A DNA stretch of 64,000 nucleotides from an uncultured Kangiellaceae bacterium (GTDB lineage Bacteria; Pseudomonadota; Gammaproteobacteria; Enterobacterales; Kangiellaceae). The notes below the pieces were generated by a model. The model saw only the letters and a program-made list of their open reading frames with translations. It was not told where the DNA came from and did no database searches. Position 1 is the stretch's first letter; every line of letters starts with the position of its first letter. Made by a program: the position numbers and the translations under genes. The stretch spans positions 1 through 64,000 of the forward strand of contig CAJQOL010000009.1 in NCBI GenBank assembly GCA_905479925.1, in the 5' to 3' direction. Positions 63,756 through 64,000 of the stretch are shown here, piece after piece.

Positions 63756-64000
63756 TTATGCATTCGTCACATGTTGGGATATTGCGCCCAACAATTCATC
63801 TCGGCTAAATGGCTTAGTCAAGTATTGGTCCGAACCAACAATTCTTCCTTTTGCTCGATCAAAAAGACCATCTTTACTTGAGAGCATAATGACAGGCGTT
63901 GATTTAAACTCTTGATTATTCTTTATTAATGCGCAGGTTTGATAACCGTCTAATCGCGGCATCATAATATCTACAAATATAATATCCGGACGATGGTCCG
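63756..64000 (-). CDS. pilG: PilG, CheY-like response regulator (cut at the window end)
   Basis: The frame continues to the right edge, so only the last 81 residues are present. It keeps the phospho-Asp in FVDIMMPRLDG and Lys in LTKPFSRDE. The text after it (YQTCALIKNNQEFKSTPVIM, then GRIVGSDQYLTK) is characteristic of PilG. PilG drives pilus extension and adenylate cyclase activation in P. aeruginosa. The first part, including the acidic pocket, lies outside the window. Confidence 0.93.
   Translation of the reverse strand, partial: DHRPDIIFVDIMMPRLDGYQTCALIKNNQEFKSTPVIMLSSKDGLFDRAKGRIVGSDQYLTKPFSRDELLGAISQHVTNA

Overview
The window reads as chromosomal DNA of a free-living, probably marine, gammaproteobacterium with an AT-rich genome. 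The gene content (metK-ahcY with an S-adenosylhomocysteine riboswitch, rsmE, a Pil-Chp chemosensory cluster, a DUF2868/DUF3482 GTPase pair, many secreted peptidases, two tricorn-type proteases, a permease-aminopeptidase fusion) would suit the Kangiella/Aliikangiella group. That placement is inference from gene content, not from a marker gene. There is no prophage, CRISPR array or rRNA, and I found no tRNA.

Layout. 1-4.4 kb: the cut end of an IS30-family element, a small unrecognised gene, a DsbA-family oxidoreductase, sfsA with its terminator, and a REC-REC-GGDEF protein with a degenerate active site. 4.9-9.9 kb: a secreted lipase-like hydrolase and a 7TMR-DISM hybrid histidine kinase. 10.2-15.8 kb: methyl-cycle and housekeeping genes (metK, SAH riboswitch, ahcY, rsmE, a threonine synthase, a DUF3817 protein). 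16.1-19.4 kb: an intact exported tricorn-type protease. 19.6-21.6 kb: a SpoIIAA-like protein and an iron-storage locus (two complementary bacterioferritin subunits divergent from a Fur-controlled bfd). 22-26.5 kb: a 1,498-residue TIR-TM-WD40 protein. 26.6-28.3 kb: a small gene behind a perfect Fur box, an exported His-tailed protein, and a 269-bp element with perfect 35-bp terminal inverted repeats.

28.3-34 kb: an ABC-2 permease fused to an M1 aminopeptidase with its ATPase, then a MAPEG protein and an exported NTF2-like protein. 34.4-40 kb: an oligopeptidase B-like lipoprotein, a GDSL hydrolase overlapping a second SpoIIAA-like gene, a small exported protein and a GH13 alpha-amylase. 40.5-43.8 kb: a second tricorn-type gene broken by one in-frame TAG. 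44-49.1 kb: ferredoxin-NADP reductase, an exported HExxH peptidase, and the DUF3482 GTPase/DUF2868 pair. 49.1-64 kb: the type IV pilus chemosensory operon, transcribed leftward in the order pilG (cut by the window end), pilH, pilI, pilJ, pilK, chpA, chpB, chpC.

How the genes work together. The last 15 kb form one signalling system that controls type IV pili. The PilJ receptor and PilI coupling protein feed the multi-phosphotransfer kinase ChpA, which signals to PilG and PilH; PilK and ChpB set receptor methylation. Much of the rest supports a proteolytic lifestyle: exported tricorn proteases, an S9 oligopeptidase, an M1 fusion and an M61/M1-like peptidase, with a lipase and an amylase. The most unusual items are the TIR-WD40 membrane protein, the 269-bp inverted-repeat element, the split-function bacterioferritin pair, the stop-interrupted tricorn gene and the very long acidic, motif-repeating linker in ChpB.
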